Of a DNA stretch of 64,000 nucleotides, positions 10,845 to 21,189 are shown one piece after another. The stretch lies in the NCBI GenBank assembly GCA_905221605.1, contig CAJNDS010002598.1, positions 174,501-238,500 of the forward strand, in the 5' to 3' direction. How positions within the stretch are numbered: position 1 is the first letter of the stretch; each line of letters starts with the position of its first letter. The stretch comes from Symbiodinium natans. Taxonomy: Eukaryota > Sar > Dinophyceae > Suessiales > Symbiodiniaceae. The notes under the pieces were generated by a model. It was given only the letters and a program-made list of their open reading frames with translations, was not told the DNA's origin and made no database searches. Made by a program: the position numbers and the translations under genes.

Positions 10845-13385
10845 CCCTAAATCATTTCGCAGAGCAGTCCGATTACTTATAAGCCCTAAAATCCCTACAC
10901 CGTAAACCCTGAAATCCCTAACCCTAAATCAATTTGCAGAGCAGTCAGGTTTGGGAACAACTTTAAGCCCCGAAGCCCCCTAAGCCCCCCCCCCCCCAGC
11001 GCCCTCAGCCCGCGAAGCTCTCAAACCGCCCCCTGAGCCCCCGTCAAACCCTCCTTGGGTGTCAAAAGCTGAACGGTGAATGCGCGCCGGCGAAAACAAA
11101 ATGATTATGTTCAGCTCTGTAGCCTGGTGGTTTTGGGGTCGGAATAAATTACTAAGAGTCTTCCCTTATAGTCCCTCTGAAATTCTACTGTGATCACCCC
11201 CCAAAAACCCTATTCTAATTATTGAGGCCCTTTTTTCAGTGGTTTCCGAAATTAGAGGTACCTTATGGCGGCGCGTTTTTTTGGCTAAACTGCCACCCGT
11301 ATTTTCTTTTGCTATGTCGCATCGGGACGTGCCCGGGACTGGGACCGGGAGGGGAGGAAGGCTACGCAACGGCAAAAAACAAACGCGCCCCAGGGACCCA
11401 ACGAGGACCACGGGCAGAGGCCACCAGCAGTGCAGTGAGTGAGCGGGCCGGGGCGGTTAAGGGACAAAAAGCGAAAGCCCCCTCGGCTACGGAACCAAAC
11501 AGAGCCCCTCCCCCAGGGACGGACCCGGGACGACCACGGGCAGAGGCCACCAGCAGAACCATGGGAATCTAAAACCTAAACCCGGAACCCTAAACCGTTC
11601 ACCCTAAACCCAAACCTAAACCGCTGGAAAATGCCAAGGATGGCCCCCCCCAACCCATGATGCGAGCATTGTGTTTGCAAGTGGGGGGGGGGGGTTGCCC
11701 CCAACCCCCCCGCTTGTTTTTCAAGCCGGTCTAGTTTGCTTCAAAGCATATGAACCCACGTGATGCGAGCATTGTGCTTGCAAGTGGGGGGGGGCTGCAC
11801 CCCCCCGCCCGAACCCCCCCCCGCTTTTTTAAAGCCGCAAGTTTGCCAAACCCATGATGCGTGCATTGCGTTTGCAAATGAGGGGGGGCTGCGCTTTCTT
11901 TTAGGCCTTGTCGGACAAGCAAAGCTCGACCTCTATTTTGGTGTCCCTTCTTTGGGCTTGTTTGACCCCCCAGCCTTCCGGAAGCAAACAGTTAAGGCCC
12001 CCAGATCTCTGCAGCCTTAAACTTCAACTCCCCCCCCCCGTGACCAGCCCCCAGCAGCAAACAGCTAAGGCCCTCAGATCTCTGCAGCTTTAAACTTCAA
12101 ACCCCCACCCCCCTAGCCCTCCGGAAGCGAACAGTTGAGGCCCCCAGATCTTTGCAGCCTTACACTTCAACCCCAACCCCCCCCCAGCCCTCCAGAAGCA
12201 AACAGTCAACCTTCAAACTCTAAACCCTAAACCCTAAAATCCTTAAACCTTAAATCATTTCGCAGAGCAGTTTTGGAACGACTTTAAACCCTAACCCTAA
12301 ACCCTAAACCCTGACATCCCTAAACCTAAATCATTTTGCAGAGCAGTCAGATTTGGGAAGAAACTTAAACCCGAAATCATTTCGCAGGGCAGTCAGATTT
12401 TGGAACAGCCTTACAAAACCCTGAAATCCCGAAACCTTAAATTTCCTCACAGAACAGTCAGACTTGGGAACGACCCGAAAATCCCTAAACCTGAAACCCT
12501 GAAATCCCTAAGCCTAAATCATTTCGCAGAGCAGTCAGATTTGGAAACAACCTTAAACCCTAAAGCCCAGGACGCCCCCAAAGCCCCCGAAGCCCCCAAA
12601 GCCCCCTAAGCCCACCAAACCCTAAACTCCCTAAACCCTAGAACCCGAAACCTTAAACTCTAAACCTTAGATTTGGGAACAACCCTGTAATTAAACCCCA
12701 ACATCCCTAAAATCCCTAAACCCTAAACCCTGACATCCCTAAACCCTAAATCATCTCGCAGAGCAGTCAGATTTGGGAACAACCTTATAAAGCCCTAAAC
12801 CCTAAATCATTTCGCAGAGCAGTCAGATTGGGAACAGCCTTATAAACCCTCCCTAAACCCTAAACCCTGAAACAGAGCAGTCAGATTTGAGAACAGCCAA
12901 ACCCTAAAGCCCTCGACGCCCCCGAAACCCCCTAAGCCCCCTAAGCTCCCAAACCCCCCCCCTGAGCCCCCGTCAGACCCAAGCCAACCAGAGGCAAACA
13001 GTTAAGGCCCCCAGATCCCCCCCCCCCCCAGCCTTCCGGAAGCGAACAGTTAAGGTTCCCAGATCTCTGCAGCCTTAAACTTCAACCCCCCCCCCCCCCC
13101 GCCGCCCGCAGCCCTCCAGAAGTAGACAGTTAAGCCCCCCGATCTCTGCAGCCTTAAACTTCAAACCCTAAATCCTAAACCTTAAATCATTTCGCAGAGC
13201 AGTTTGGGAACAACCTGAAACCCTGCAATCCCTAAACCCTAACCCTAAAATCCCTCAACCATAAACCCTAAACCCTGACAACCCTAAACCCCAAATCATT
13301 TCGCAGAGCAGTCATATTTGGGAAGAAACTTAAACCCTAAATTATTTCGCAGAGCAGTCAGATTCGGGAACAACCTCATAAACCC
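10845..13385. repeat. Repeat field: AATCATTTCGCAGAGCAGTC units with C-rich spacers
   Basis: At least a dozen copies of AATCATTTCGCAGAGCAGTC followed by AGATTTGGGAACAACCTTA are interleaved with CCCTAAA-like stretches. A second unit with GAAGCGAACAGTTAAGGC, CCCCAGATCTCTGCAG and CCTTAAACTTCAA plus poly-C recurs at about 11,980, 12,055, 12,125, 12,985, 13,030 and 13,120. A third, GATGCGAGCATTGTG next to poly-G/C, recurs at 11,660, 11,762 and 11,857. Reading frames here are repeat-derived. Confidence 0.85.
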
Positions 13386-13483
13386 TATAAATTTCACTGC
13401 AACAGTAGCAGCTCGTTTACTCCTTCACATTCCTAAGCTCAAAACCCTCTTGCGGCCTTCTAGACTACTATCTATAGTCCTAG

Positions 13484-13665
13484 GTTGGTACTTCTGCAGC
13501 ACCATTCCGCAGTACTTCAGCAGCACTGCCACGTATATAATCCAAACTTATAAGATTGTAGGGCTTATTAGGGGCTTAGGGGTTCAAGATCCAGGGCCTA
13601 GTTTTGCCGGTACTTCTGCAGCACCGCAAAGTGGTACTTGAACAGCACCACCCCGTATACAATTA
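13484..13665. repeat. Dispersed GGTACTTCTGCAGCACC motif, two to three copies
   Basis: GGTACTTCTGCAGCACC occurs twice, with variants CAGTACTTCAGCAGCAC and GGTACTTGAACAGCACC, each followed by a CCAC/CCCCGTATA.AAT motif. It is probably an inverted or tandem element remnant. No gene recognised between 13.39 and 14.0 kb. Confidence 0.6.
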
Positions 13666-14049
13666 TACTGAGAAGGAACCCTTAAACTTAGATCCCTACA
13701 AGTAATAAGGGTTTATGGCTCATGGGTTGAGGGCGATAATTTTCTAATTTTTTGGGCCCGCTATTTAACCCTAAGGGGTTAGGCCCTCATATTCCATGGA
13801 TCCCCGACGCAAGATCTAATTCTTGGCTGTCTTCTGGCCGGCTCTTAGGACTTTAACCTTTTCGGCTTTTGTAGAAACTACAATGCGGAGCTTAGAAGTT
13901 GAACTTTGAGGAGTGGTTCAGAAGTCAGCCAAGCCGTTTTTATGATAGTCTTAGGGTTTAGGGTTTAGGGTTTAGGGTTCAGGGTTTAGGGGCTTGTGGA
14001 GTCGGATTTGGGCCCTTTGCCTAGCAGCTCGACAGAGCGCATGCTTTGC

Positions 14050-14118
14050 ACGGAAAGATGCAAGAGCAACACTTTAAACAAGAAAACGCTGAGATTCCTT
14101 GCTGCCCAAGTCCACACA
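14050..14118 (+). CDS. Possible exon, two competing frames
   Basis: A non-repetitive segment between telomere-like flanks, ending CACACAG|GGTTTAGG. One frame reads CKSNTLNKKTLRFLAAQVHT and another ALHGKMQEQHFKQENAEI. Both are open, so I cannot choose. Confidence 0.35.
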
Positions 14119-14260
14119 GGGTTTAGGCTTTAGGGTTATGGTTTTGGGGTTTAGGGTTTAGGATTTAGGGTTTAGGGCTTAGGGTTTGGGGTTTAGGGCG
14201 TGGTCTTTGACTCTGCGAGCGAAGAGCAGATGCTCTCTGTTCTGCGTTTTTCAAGCAGAG

Positions 14261-14351
14261 AGGTTTCTTGACGCAGCCTTCTGGTACAGAGAGCTGCGAC
14301 TCCTGTTTGAACAGATCCCAGCCATTGCCAGGGCCTCAAAGTTTAGTGAGA
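14261..14351 (+). CDS. Exon 5' of a MITE intron
   Basis: Following an AG at 14,259-14,260 the frame reads RFLDAAFWYRELRLLFEQIP and then AIARASKFSE, ending in phase 1 (GAG A|GTGCTT). Removing the 121-bp inverted-repeat element 14,352-14,472 joins it in frame to ...MRTGWVLGDPL. Upstream, an overlapping frame (GVVFDSASEEQMLSVLR, ending about 14,247) is also open and could be another exon or show a frameshift. Function unknown. Confidence 0.65.
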
Positions 14352-14472
14352 GTGCTTGGAGGTTCATGGGTACTTATCAGCCCCATTTTAACTGTACTTA
14401 GAACCTACATAGGGGACTTCGGGGGCTGACAAGTGCAGGTATAAGTGGGGTTATAAGTACCCAACCTCCAAG
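14352..14472 (+). mobile_element. MITE-like element acting as a GT-AG intron (introner candidate)
   Basis: Terminal inverted repeats CTTGGAGGTTCATGGGTACT (left) and the complement of AGTACCCAACCTCCAAG (right) lie one base inside the proposed boundaries, which are GT at 14,352 and AG at 14,471-14,472. Splicing joins two open frames in the same phase. Unspliced, the upstream frame would run into the element and stop at about 14,400. Confidence 0.75.
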
Positions 14473-14565
14473 TGAGGACGGGCTGGGTCCTGGGAGATCC
14501 TCTGCATGTCGCTGCCTTTGCTGCTGGGGTGAACAAGCAGAGAGCTTGTGCACTTGCAGGACTTA
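14473..14565 (+). CDS. Exon 3' of the MITE intron
   Basis: Joined to the upstream exon in phase 1 it reads MRTGWVLGDPLHVAAFAAGV and then NKQRACALAGL, with no stop, to a GT donor (CTTA|GTAGTT). The sequence has an alpha-helical, alanine-rich character. No family assigned. Confidence 0.65.
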
Positions 14566-15181
14566 GTAGTTGAATGAGTACACTGTACACTTTTTGGGAT
14601 ACTACGAACCCCTTTCGAACTGAAGGTGGACACTTGTTTGGGATTTGTGAACTCAGCAACTAAGAGGAAATCCTTACAAGCCCACGGCTGCCTTCTAAGC
14701 CAGGGGGAGGCTCCTCAACAGCGCAAACCCTGATTTTGATCTCATGGGTCCCTTAGTTTAGGGTTTCTTAAGGCTATTTCGGGATAATCAAGTCTAATTA
14801 AGGATATTTCAGGGGGGGTACCTAGGAGGGTAGTATAGAGGGGGCTAGTCGGGGAACCCAGTTCGTTCTGGCACTTCGCCGCTTCTTTCCGCCGCTTTTA
14901 GGATTAAGGGGGGTTCGGGTTTGGGGTTTAGGGCACCGCAACCCCACACCCGAAACTTCAGGGACCCCGAAACCTTAAGTCCTAAGCCCTCTAACCCCGC
15001 AACGCATAGCCCGACAACCCATACACCCCAAATCTGCCACTCCTTAAGAAAACCTCTTAAGCTCTTGAGTTTGAGCCCAAAACCCACCGCAACAGGCCAC
15101 ACAACTCCCGGATCTGGAGAGCACAGGGCCTTAGGGTTTAGGGTTTAGGTTTTAGGGTTTAGGGTTTAGGGTTTTCACCAG

Positions 15182-15291
15182 TCATTCAGCTCGTCAAACG
15201 ACGGAACCACACCCACCTGCCCATAAAGCCCCCCACAGTGTGGGTCCTTCACATAAGGCTGGAGATCGCGAGATGCGCATTCCACGCAGGG
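15182..15291 (+). CDS. Candidate exon, basic unassigned protein
   Basis: The acceptor TTTTCACCAG leads to an open frame VIQLVKRRNHTHLPIKPPTV and then WVLHIRLEIARCAFHAG. It ends just before GTTTAGGG, which supplies the donor. TTTAGGG repeats lie on both sides, so this exon is an exception to the inverted flanking pattern. The other two frames contain stops. Confidence 0.65.
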
Positions 15292-15309
15292 GTTTAGGGT
15301 TTAGGGTTT

Positions 15310-15482
15310 AGGTGTTAAAGGGTTCTGACGCATGGGCCCTTAGTTTGTATAGGGTATATAAAGGGTCTATATAAACCTAAACCCTAAACCCTAAACCCGA
15401 AACCCTAAACCCTAAACCCTAAACCCTAAACTATAAGGGGTCCCCTTTTAAGGGCCCGATACTACCCTAAGAGATGCCCAGT
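15310..15482. mobile_element. MITE copy split by a CCCTAAA array
   Basis: Left part GGGTTCTGACGCATGGGCCC, then TATAGGGTATATAAAGGG; right part ATAAGGGGTCCCCTTTTAAG, then GGCCC. They match the family at 25,714-25,842 but are separated by CCCTAAA repeats at about 15,372-15,430. Confidence 0.65.
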
Positions 15483-15542
15483 AGTTCACACGTTCCCCCC
15501 CCCCCCCCAGACTTCGGATCCCTGTCATATGCCTCAGACATA

Positions 15543-15623
15543 GGCTTTAGGGTTTAGGGTTTAGGGTTTAGGGTTTAGGGTTTAGGGTTTAGGGTTTAGG
15601 GTTTAGGGTTTAGGGTTTAGGGT
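15543..15623. repeat. TTTAGGG array
   Basis: About eleven perfect G-strand telomeric units. Confidence 0.97.
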
Positions 15624-15762
15624 TTTGATCGTTGCTGTGCCCCTAAACCCTAGGTCAACCAATAAACCCTAAACCCTAAGTCAACTAAACCCCTTATCCT
15701 CAACCCCTAAAGCCCAAACCCAAAACCCGAAACCCTAAACTGGCCATGGCTAGGAAACTCAG

Positions 15763-15812
15763 AAACCCTGAGTATCCCCGAGAGCAGCAAACGTGGCCCC
15801 CGACGCTGTCAG
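15763..15812 (+). CDS. Candidate short exon
   Basis: AG at 15,761-15,762 precedes a frame reading NPEYPREQQTWPPTLS, ending TCAG|GTGGGG. Third positions are mostly G/C. A poly-G tract follows, then a TTTAGGG array. Confidence 0.45.
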
Positions 15813-16037
15813 GTGGGGGGGTGGGGGGGTTGGTCCACCTCCAAGGCCCGCTGTATGGGGTTCGGGGGTTTGGGGTTTAGGGTTTAGGGTTTAGGGTTTA
15901 GAGTTCAGGGTTTGCCCTAAACCCTGAAACCCGGTAGGGGCACGGATCAACCCCCCCCAGATGCACGTAGGGGCTCTCTTAAGCCCCTACGGCCCGTAGG
16001 GTCTACGGCTTTGGGCCCATGGCAACATCCACTCCAG

Positions 16038-16113
16038 GGAGTTGGCATTTGGAAGCCATTTCCAGGCTCTCTTCTCGCGGCGCAGACCCTACACCAACTC
16101 CCGAACTACCTAG
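16038..16113 (+). CDS. Exon 5' of a second MITE intron (Pro/Ser-rich)
   Basis: After ACTCCAG the frame reads SWHLEAISRLSSRGADPTPT and then PELP, ending CCTAG|GATGCC where an inverted-repeat element starts. Removing the element continues the frame as SSPKQLFSPKPGTMGP. The character is a flexible Pro/Ser-rich region. Function unknown. Confidence 0.55.
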
Positions 16114-16221
16114 GATGCCCAGTAGTACCCTTATTCCCTTTTTGGGGGTTTAGGTTCCCTTATAAACCCCAAGAGCAAAAGAAGGGCACCCTTTTGAAGC
16201 CTAGGTTGCTGGGCAGCCTAG
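16114..16221 (+). mobile_element. MITE-like element as a possible GA-AG intron
   Basis: Ends CTAGGATGCCCAGTAGTACC (left, 16,110 on) and the complement of GGTTGCTGGGCAGCCTAG (right) form terminal inverted repeats. The interior is ACCCTTATTCCCTTTTTGGG / AAAGAAGGGCACCCTTT, as in other copies. Excision from GA at 16,114 to AG at 16,220-16,221 restores an open frame. The GA donor is unusual, so GT- or GC-based alternatives should be considered. Confidence 0.6.
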
Positions 16222-16268
16222 CTCCCCTAAACAGCTCTTCAGCCCGAAGCCCGGAACCATGGGACCCG
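16222..16268 (+). CDS. Exon 3' of the second MITE intron
   Basis: The frame reads SSPKQLFSPKPGTMGP across the junction and ends CCCG|GTGAGC, a strong consensus-like donor. CCCTAAA repeats begin about 25 bp later. Confidence 0.55.
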
Positions 16269-16357
16269 GTGAGCCGTAAGCCCCTAAACCCTTAACCCTA
16301 AACCCTAAACCCTAAACCCTATACCCTATACCCTATAAACCCTAGACCCTAAACAAG

Positions 16358-16442
16358 CTGCGAAGGGCCGTACGCTTTGAGCCACAGTGTGGGGCTTCGG
16401 TTCGGAGCCTTAAACACCACCCTGGACAGCCCGGCCCCTATG
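16358..16442 (+). CDS. Possible exon
   Basis: After AACAAG the frame reads LRRAVRFEPQCGASVRSLKH and then HPGQPGPYG. C-strand telomeric repeats lie on both sides and the donor is unclear (a GC site at 16,443 is possible). Confidence 0.4.
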
Positions 16443-16857
16443 GCCCTAAAAACCCCAAACCCGAAACCCCAAACCCCAAACCCCAAACACCAAACCCTAA
16501 ACCCTAAACCCTAAACCCTATACCTTCAGCAAGCCCAAACCCTCAAGAAGCCTAAAGTTGTCCAAACCTTCAAGAAGCCTAAACCCTCAAGAAGCCGAAA
16601 GTTGTTCAACGTCCCTGCAGCATAATCCCCAACTTGCAGATTCGAACTCACAACTCCTTGAAGAGACTATACGCTCTGAAGACTCCACATCCTGAACCCA
16701 ATCCTGATGCCTGAGAGCCCAGGAACCCTAAAACCCCCTAAACCCTAAACCCTAGACAATCCTGAACCCTGAATCCTAAACCCGAAACCCCAAAATCCGC
16801 ATTCTAGAGAAAGAAAAGAAAGAGATGGATGGACCACATATATAAGGGTTTAGGGTT

Positions 16858-16952
16858 CTTGGTAGCCCCTTTTTTTGGTTCAAGGTTCCCTTATAAGGTA
16901 GCCAGCCCAAAAAAGGGTGCCCTTATTTTGATATGGTTACTTGGCTACCAAG
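16858..16952. mobile_element. MITE, TTGGTAGCC...GGCTACCAA family
   Basis: Terminal inverted repeats CTTGGTAGCC and GGCTACCAAG enclose TTCCCTTATA and AAAAAGGGTGCCC motifs. Related copies: 23,956-24,170, 57,511-57,621, 61,323-61,426 and degenerate ones near 50,280-50,395, 52,483-52,595 and 59,255-59,320. Confidence 0.85.
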
Positions 16953-17180
16953 CGTTATGAGGTACTTCATTCTCCAATCCCGATTACGAACTTTCTGTTT
17001 TGTTCTCCCGTTCTTAGGGTCAGTTTCATTCGAAAGCCTAGTTTAATATTGCAAATGCAGGTGCACGGAAGCATGGGAAGCATAAATGTTCCCAATCGTC
17101 CAACCGCAAATGCGGGCCGCCCTTATGATTGAGGATGAGAGCTTGGGCCCCCCTCTGACGCATTAGCATGATACTTGTAG

Positions 17181-17272
17181 TTTGGCGGTCCTGGAACCGC
17201 CATTGGCAACGTCGACCGGGCCTGATAGAGACATTGCCTATACTAGGCTGTCTCTGTCGATGGCGAGTCGAG
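17181..17272 (+). CDS. Candidate exon, tryptophan/arginine-rich
   Basis: After CTTGTAG the frame reads WRSWNRHWQRRPGLIETLPI and then LGCLCRWRVE, ending GAG|GTTTTT in phase 0. The segment is non-repetitive, with a CCCTAAA array about 40 bp downstream. Third-position bias is moderate. Confidence 0.5.
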
Positions 17273-17499
17273 GTTTTTGAATGAACAGCGCTGGCTCGGC
17301 CCTAAACCCTAAACCCTAAACCCTAAACCCCAAACCCTAAACCCTAAACCCTAAACCCCAAACCCCAAACCCTAAACCCTAAACTCCCAAGAGTGGCCTA
17401 TCTGTCATCCTGCCCGTCTCACCCTGGCAGTAACGTGCGCTGCTCTTTTTTTTATGACTCTACATTGTGAGTACCGCTTTAAGTAGTGCCCTGTCCCTT

Positions 17500-17640
17500 T
17501 TTTTTTTTGGGGGGGGGGGGGGGGGGCTTGCATGCTACGTAGTGCCCTCTCTTCTCCCTTTATTTTATTTTATTTTTTTATTTTATTTATTTATTATTAT
17601 ATTATTTTTATTTTTTTTTTTTGGGGGGGGGGGGGTGGTG
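17500..17640. repeat. Low-complexity poly-T/poly-G tracts
   Basis: Runs of T and G (TTTTTTTTGGGGGGGG) occur twice with an AT-rich interval. Poly-G/C runs recur across the window and make assembly homopolymer errors likely. Confidence 0.9.
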
Positions 17641-17713
17641 GTTTGGTTGCTCTTATGTTTATGAGGGGGTGGGTGGCTGGAGGGTGGGTAGTTTCGGTTC
17701 GGATTGTTTTACT

Positions 17714-17816
17714 TTCCTGCACGGTTCGGTGCGGTACGGCAAGCTTCCTGCACGGTTCGGTGCGGTACGGGAAGCTTCCTGCACGGTTCGGTGCGGTACG
17801 GTTCGGTGCGGTACGG
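17714..17816. repeat. About 31-bp minisatellite
   Basis: Units CCTGCACGGTTCGGTGCGGT followed by ACGGCAAGCTT are repeated three times. A fourth, shortened unit (ACGGTTCGGTGCGGTACGGC) follows. Frames through it on both strands are repetitive and not taken as coding. Confidence 0.95.
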
Positions 17817-18820
17817 CGGAATTGTATTGTTGAAACACCCATGATTGTTGGGTCATACTAGTACTGTGCTCCCTCTAGGGTTTGGATCTAACAGTCAGTA
17901 TCTTACACACCCCATCGCTTGGCACGTGCCGGTTGCCATTCCAATGGAGGATGCCATCGCTGTAGACTTTCAACATTTGGCAAAAGGCACCTGAAACCCA
18001 ATGTGTTGAAGATGCCGCCTGTGAACATCGCACAGAAGCCAGGAGGGGGGGACGTTTTCGGGAGTTGTGGTCAGGCGGAGTGCTTAAACGGGGTTCAGGG
18101 GGATAGCGGGATAGGGTGTAGGGTACAGGATACAATCTAGCACGGCTCATTTTGGGTATTTCGCATGCAGGGACCCCGTATCTAGTTATAGAAGGCTGCT
18201 CCTGTACAGAACCTTACACAACAAGGCTTCCTTAGCCGACCCAAGAGAAGGGTCCACAAATCCCGGGTTCGTCACTGGAGGTGACACCACGACCCCCCCC
18301 AGGTTTGATACCTGGCTCCTGAATTCGTGGAGCTGCCTGCGAGTTGTTGAGCTTGGTTCGACCTGAAGGCTAAGGTTTAGGGTTTAGGGTTTGAGGTTTC
18401 GTGTTTAGGGTTTAGGGTTTAGGGTTTCGGGCTCCACTGTAGTTCCTTTGGTTATAGGGTCATGGTCTTACCTTTCTGGTTCTTGGCAGGGAATCAGGGA
18501 ATGAGGTACGCCAGATGACCCTTTAGGGCTGTATTCACTCTGCGCTCTACATACGTACATACGGGAATGTAACGTGCCGCAGCCCCCATAATTTCATCGA
18601 TATTCCCCAATACTACCCGAACCAGCACCCCCCCAAAAAAGGGGTGCTTCGTTTTCCAGCTTCCTTTTCTTTTCTCAGTTTGCCCACCTTGCTTGTGAAA
18701 CCGATGCGTCCTAAACCCTGAACCCTACACCCTAAACCCTAAACCCTAAAACCTAAACAACAGGGATACCCTAAACCTAAACACCCTAAACTCTGAAACC
18801 CTTCCGAACTCTAGCCCCAG

Positions 18821-18910
18821 GATACCTGGGCTCAATCACCAGCGGGACTCCACTTGAGTGCGCGTCTTCTGGCTTGCTTCACCGGCGCGAATCGTCGCGA
18901 AGTCTGCCTT
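18821..18910 (+). CDS. Candidate exon, unassigned
   Basis: A clean CCCCAG acceptor and GT donor (CTT|GTATAG) bound exactly 30 codons, reading DTWAQSPAGLHLSARLLACF and then TGANRREVCL. Both ends are phase 0. The interior is non-repetitive and GC-rich. No domain recognised. Confidence 0.65.
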
Positions 18911-19261
18911 GTATAGATGTTCCAGACAGCCGCACTTGAAGAATGGAAGAAATGAGCAACACTAGCCTGAACCCTAAGAAATATATACCCTAAACGATTT
19001 TAGGGCTTGAGGGGGCAGAAGGGAGGGGGTGGGGGGGGGGGTTGGGGAGGGGGGCGGTTGGGGGGCCTAAACCCTTAGTGGTTGAAAACCCAACATTTCA
19101 ACTTTTGGCCTCTTATAAGTCTCATTCTGAAAGTTTGAACTTTTTACCCCATGGGTCATTTGGGAACCCAAAAACCCATAAACCCTAAACCCTAAACCCT
19201 AAACCCTGAACCTTATAAACCCTAAACCCTAACCCAAAACCCTAAACTCTAAACCTGCAAG

Positions 19262-19328
19262 CCCTCTTTGCAAGCATTCCGCGAGGTGCTGTTGACGGAC
19301 CTCCAGCCCCGATGGGCACCCATGTTCG
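19262..19328 (+). CDS. Candidate exon, unassigned
   Basis: AG at 19,260-19,261 precedes PSLQAFREVLLTDLQPRWAP and then MF, ending TTCG|GTCCTG. CCCTAAA repeats are upstream and a TTTAGGG array starts 12 bp downstream. Third positions are strongly G/C. Confidence 0.65.
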
Positions 19329-19543
19329 GTCCTGAGCTTAGGGTTTAGGGTTTAGGGTTTAGGGTTTGGGGTTTAGGGTTTAGGGTTTAGGGTTTGGGGT
19401 TTGGGGTTTGGGGTTTGGGGTTTGGGGTTTGGGGTTTAGGGTTTAAAGGGGGGCGGGGGCACTACTTGGAGGCCCATGATACTTAGTAACCCAGAGTACC
19501 CTTACCCCTGAGCCCCCGCAGCCCCAAGCCCTAAACCCAAAAC

Positions 19544-19853
19544 CGTGAACCCTAAACCCTAAACCCGAAGCCCGAAGCCCTAAACCCGAAGCCCTAAGTC
19601 CTAACCTGAAGCCCTAAGCCCTACACCCGAAGCCCTCAACCCTATGCCCGAAGCCCTAAACCCTAAACTCTGAACCCTAAACCGTAAATCCTAAGCCCTA
19701 AACCCGAAGCCCTAAACCCTAAATCCTTAGCCCTAAGCCCTATAAGCCCTACACCCGAAGCCCTAAACCTATGCCCAAAGCCCTAAACCCTAAACCCTAA
19801 ACCCTAAACCCTAAACCCTAAACCCTAAACCCTAAACCCTAAACCCTAAACCC
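19544..19853. repeat. C-rich telomeric field, variant CCCGAAG units then pure CCCTAAA
   Basis: Variants such as CCCGAAGCCCTAAA dominate to about 19,780, then about ten perfect CCCTAAA units run into the exon at 19,864. Confidence 0.95.
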
Positions 19854-19863
19854 GGCCCTTCAG

Positions 19864-19932
19864 GCAAAAGGCAAAGGGCGCTCGGGTCCTGGTCGAGCCC
19901 AAGTCCGGAGTGAGGAAGGCGCTTGCGGCGAG
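19864..19932 (+). CDS. Candidate exon, lysine/arginine-rich
   Basis: After CTTCAG the frame reads QKAKGARVLVEPKSGVRKAL and then AAR, ending GCGAG|GTGCGG. It is a textbook case of the inverted flanks: pure CCCTAAA units before it, about fifteen pure TTTAGGG units after it. Confidence 0.65.
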
Positions 19933-19938
19933 GTGCGG

Positions 19939-20045
19939 GTTTAGGGTTTAGGGTTTAGGGTTTAGGGTTTAGGGTTTAGGGTTTAGGGTTTAGGGTTTAG
20001 GGTTTAGGGTTTAGGGTTTAGGGTTTAGGGTTTAGGGTTTAGGGT
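19939..20045. repeat. Pure TTTAGGG array
   Basis: About fifteen perfect units on the G strand, directly after the exon at 19,864-19,932. Degenerate G-rich repeats continue to about 20,250. Confidence 0.97.
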
Positions 20046-21189
20046 GGCCGCCGGGGCTTTCAGGGTCTCAGGGTTTGGGGTTTAGGGCTTAAGGGGTTAG
20101 GGTTTAGGGTTTTTGGGGTTTAGGGTTTAAGGGGTTTGAGGTTTAGGGTTTGATAAAGGGTTTTGGGTTCAGGGTTTTAGGGCTTTTAGGGCTTCTAGGT
20201 GTAGGGGTTTGTGTGTTAGGGCTCAGGGTTCAAGGCTTTAGGTTCTTGAAATGTTCAAAGCACCATCATTGATACCTACACCCAAAACAGCCCTAAACCC
20301 CAAACCCTAAACTGGGCCCCTAAACCCTAAACCCTAAACCCTAAACTGGGCCCTTAAACCCTAAACCCTATACGTGGCACTTCTCACTGCAGGATGAGTG
20401 TCTCGGCGAACCCTACTGCCTAGGCCCTGAACCCTTCAGTCTAGAACCCTAAACCTATGCATTTCTGCACCTAACCCTAAGCTCTAAACCCTAAAAGGTG
20501 CGGTACGCAACCGCCAGCGACGCACAGGCCCGGGTTCGAACTACCTTTAGGGTTTAGGGTTTAGTGTTTAGGGTGTAGGGTTTAGGGTGTAGGGTTTCAG
20601 GTGTTGGGTTTGACCTCAAAGAGTATAGCCGGCTATTGACAGCAATCAACTACAGGTACCGCAGTTGTAACCCCAGCCTCAGCCTTGAACCCCAACCTCC
20701 AAACCCCCAACCAAAACCCCGCACTCCCACAAAGGGTTTAGGGTTTAGGGTTTAGGGTTTCAGGTTTCAGGTTTTAGCCCTTCCGGACCCAAGGTCCCGA
20801 CAGACAAGAATCAGTTTGGGGCCTTTAGGCGTCCGAGGGGCTGAGGGATCAGGGTCTAGAGTAGCCGCTATTTTATATACTATTTTCAATTTTTGCACAC
20901 TGCTGTTCTTATATTATACATGTACATCTGCATCTATCTACTATCTGTATGTATGTATGTATGTATGTAGGAATGTATGTATGTACATGTACAGCCTCTG
21001 TTGGCTAACCCAGAGGTTGGACAATCGCTAAACACGGGTACAGCGCCGGTGTGGGGGGAAAGAAGGGAGGTGTGCTCTAAACCCTTATCCCCCTGGGCCC
21101 TCAAACCCTAAACCTTAAACCCTAAACCCTAAACCCTAAACCCAATGTAAGTCTGGCCCCTTTAGGAAGTGTAGCATGCATAGGCTCAG

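Noticed and set aside
17467-17664. ORFs through poly-T/poly-G tracts (Phe/Gly runs)
   Set aside because: Low-complexity homopolymer translation.
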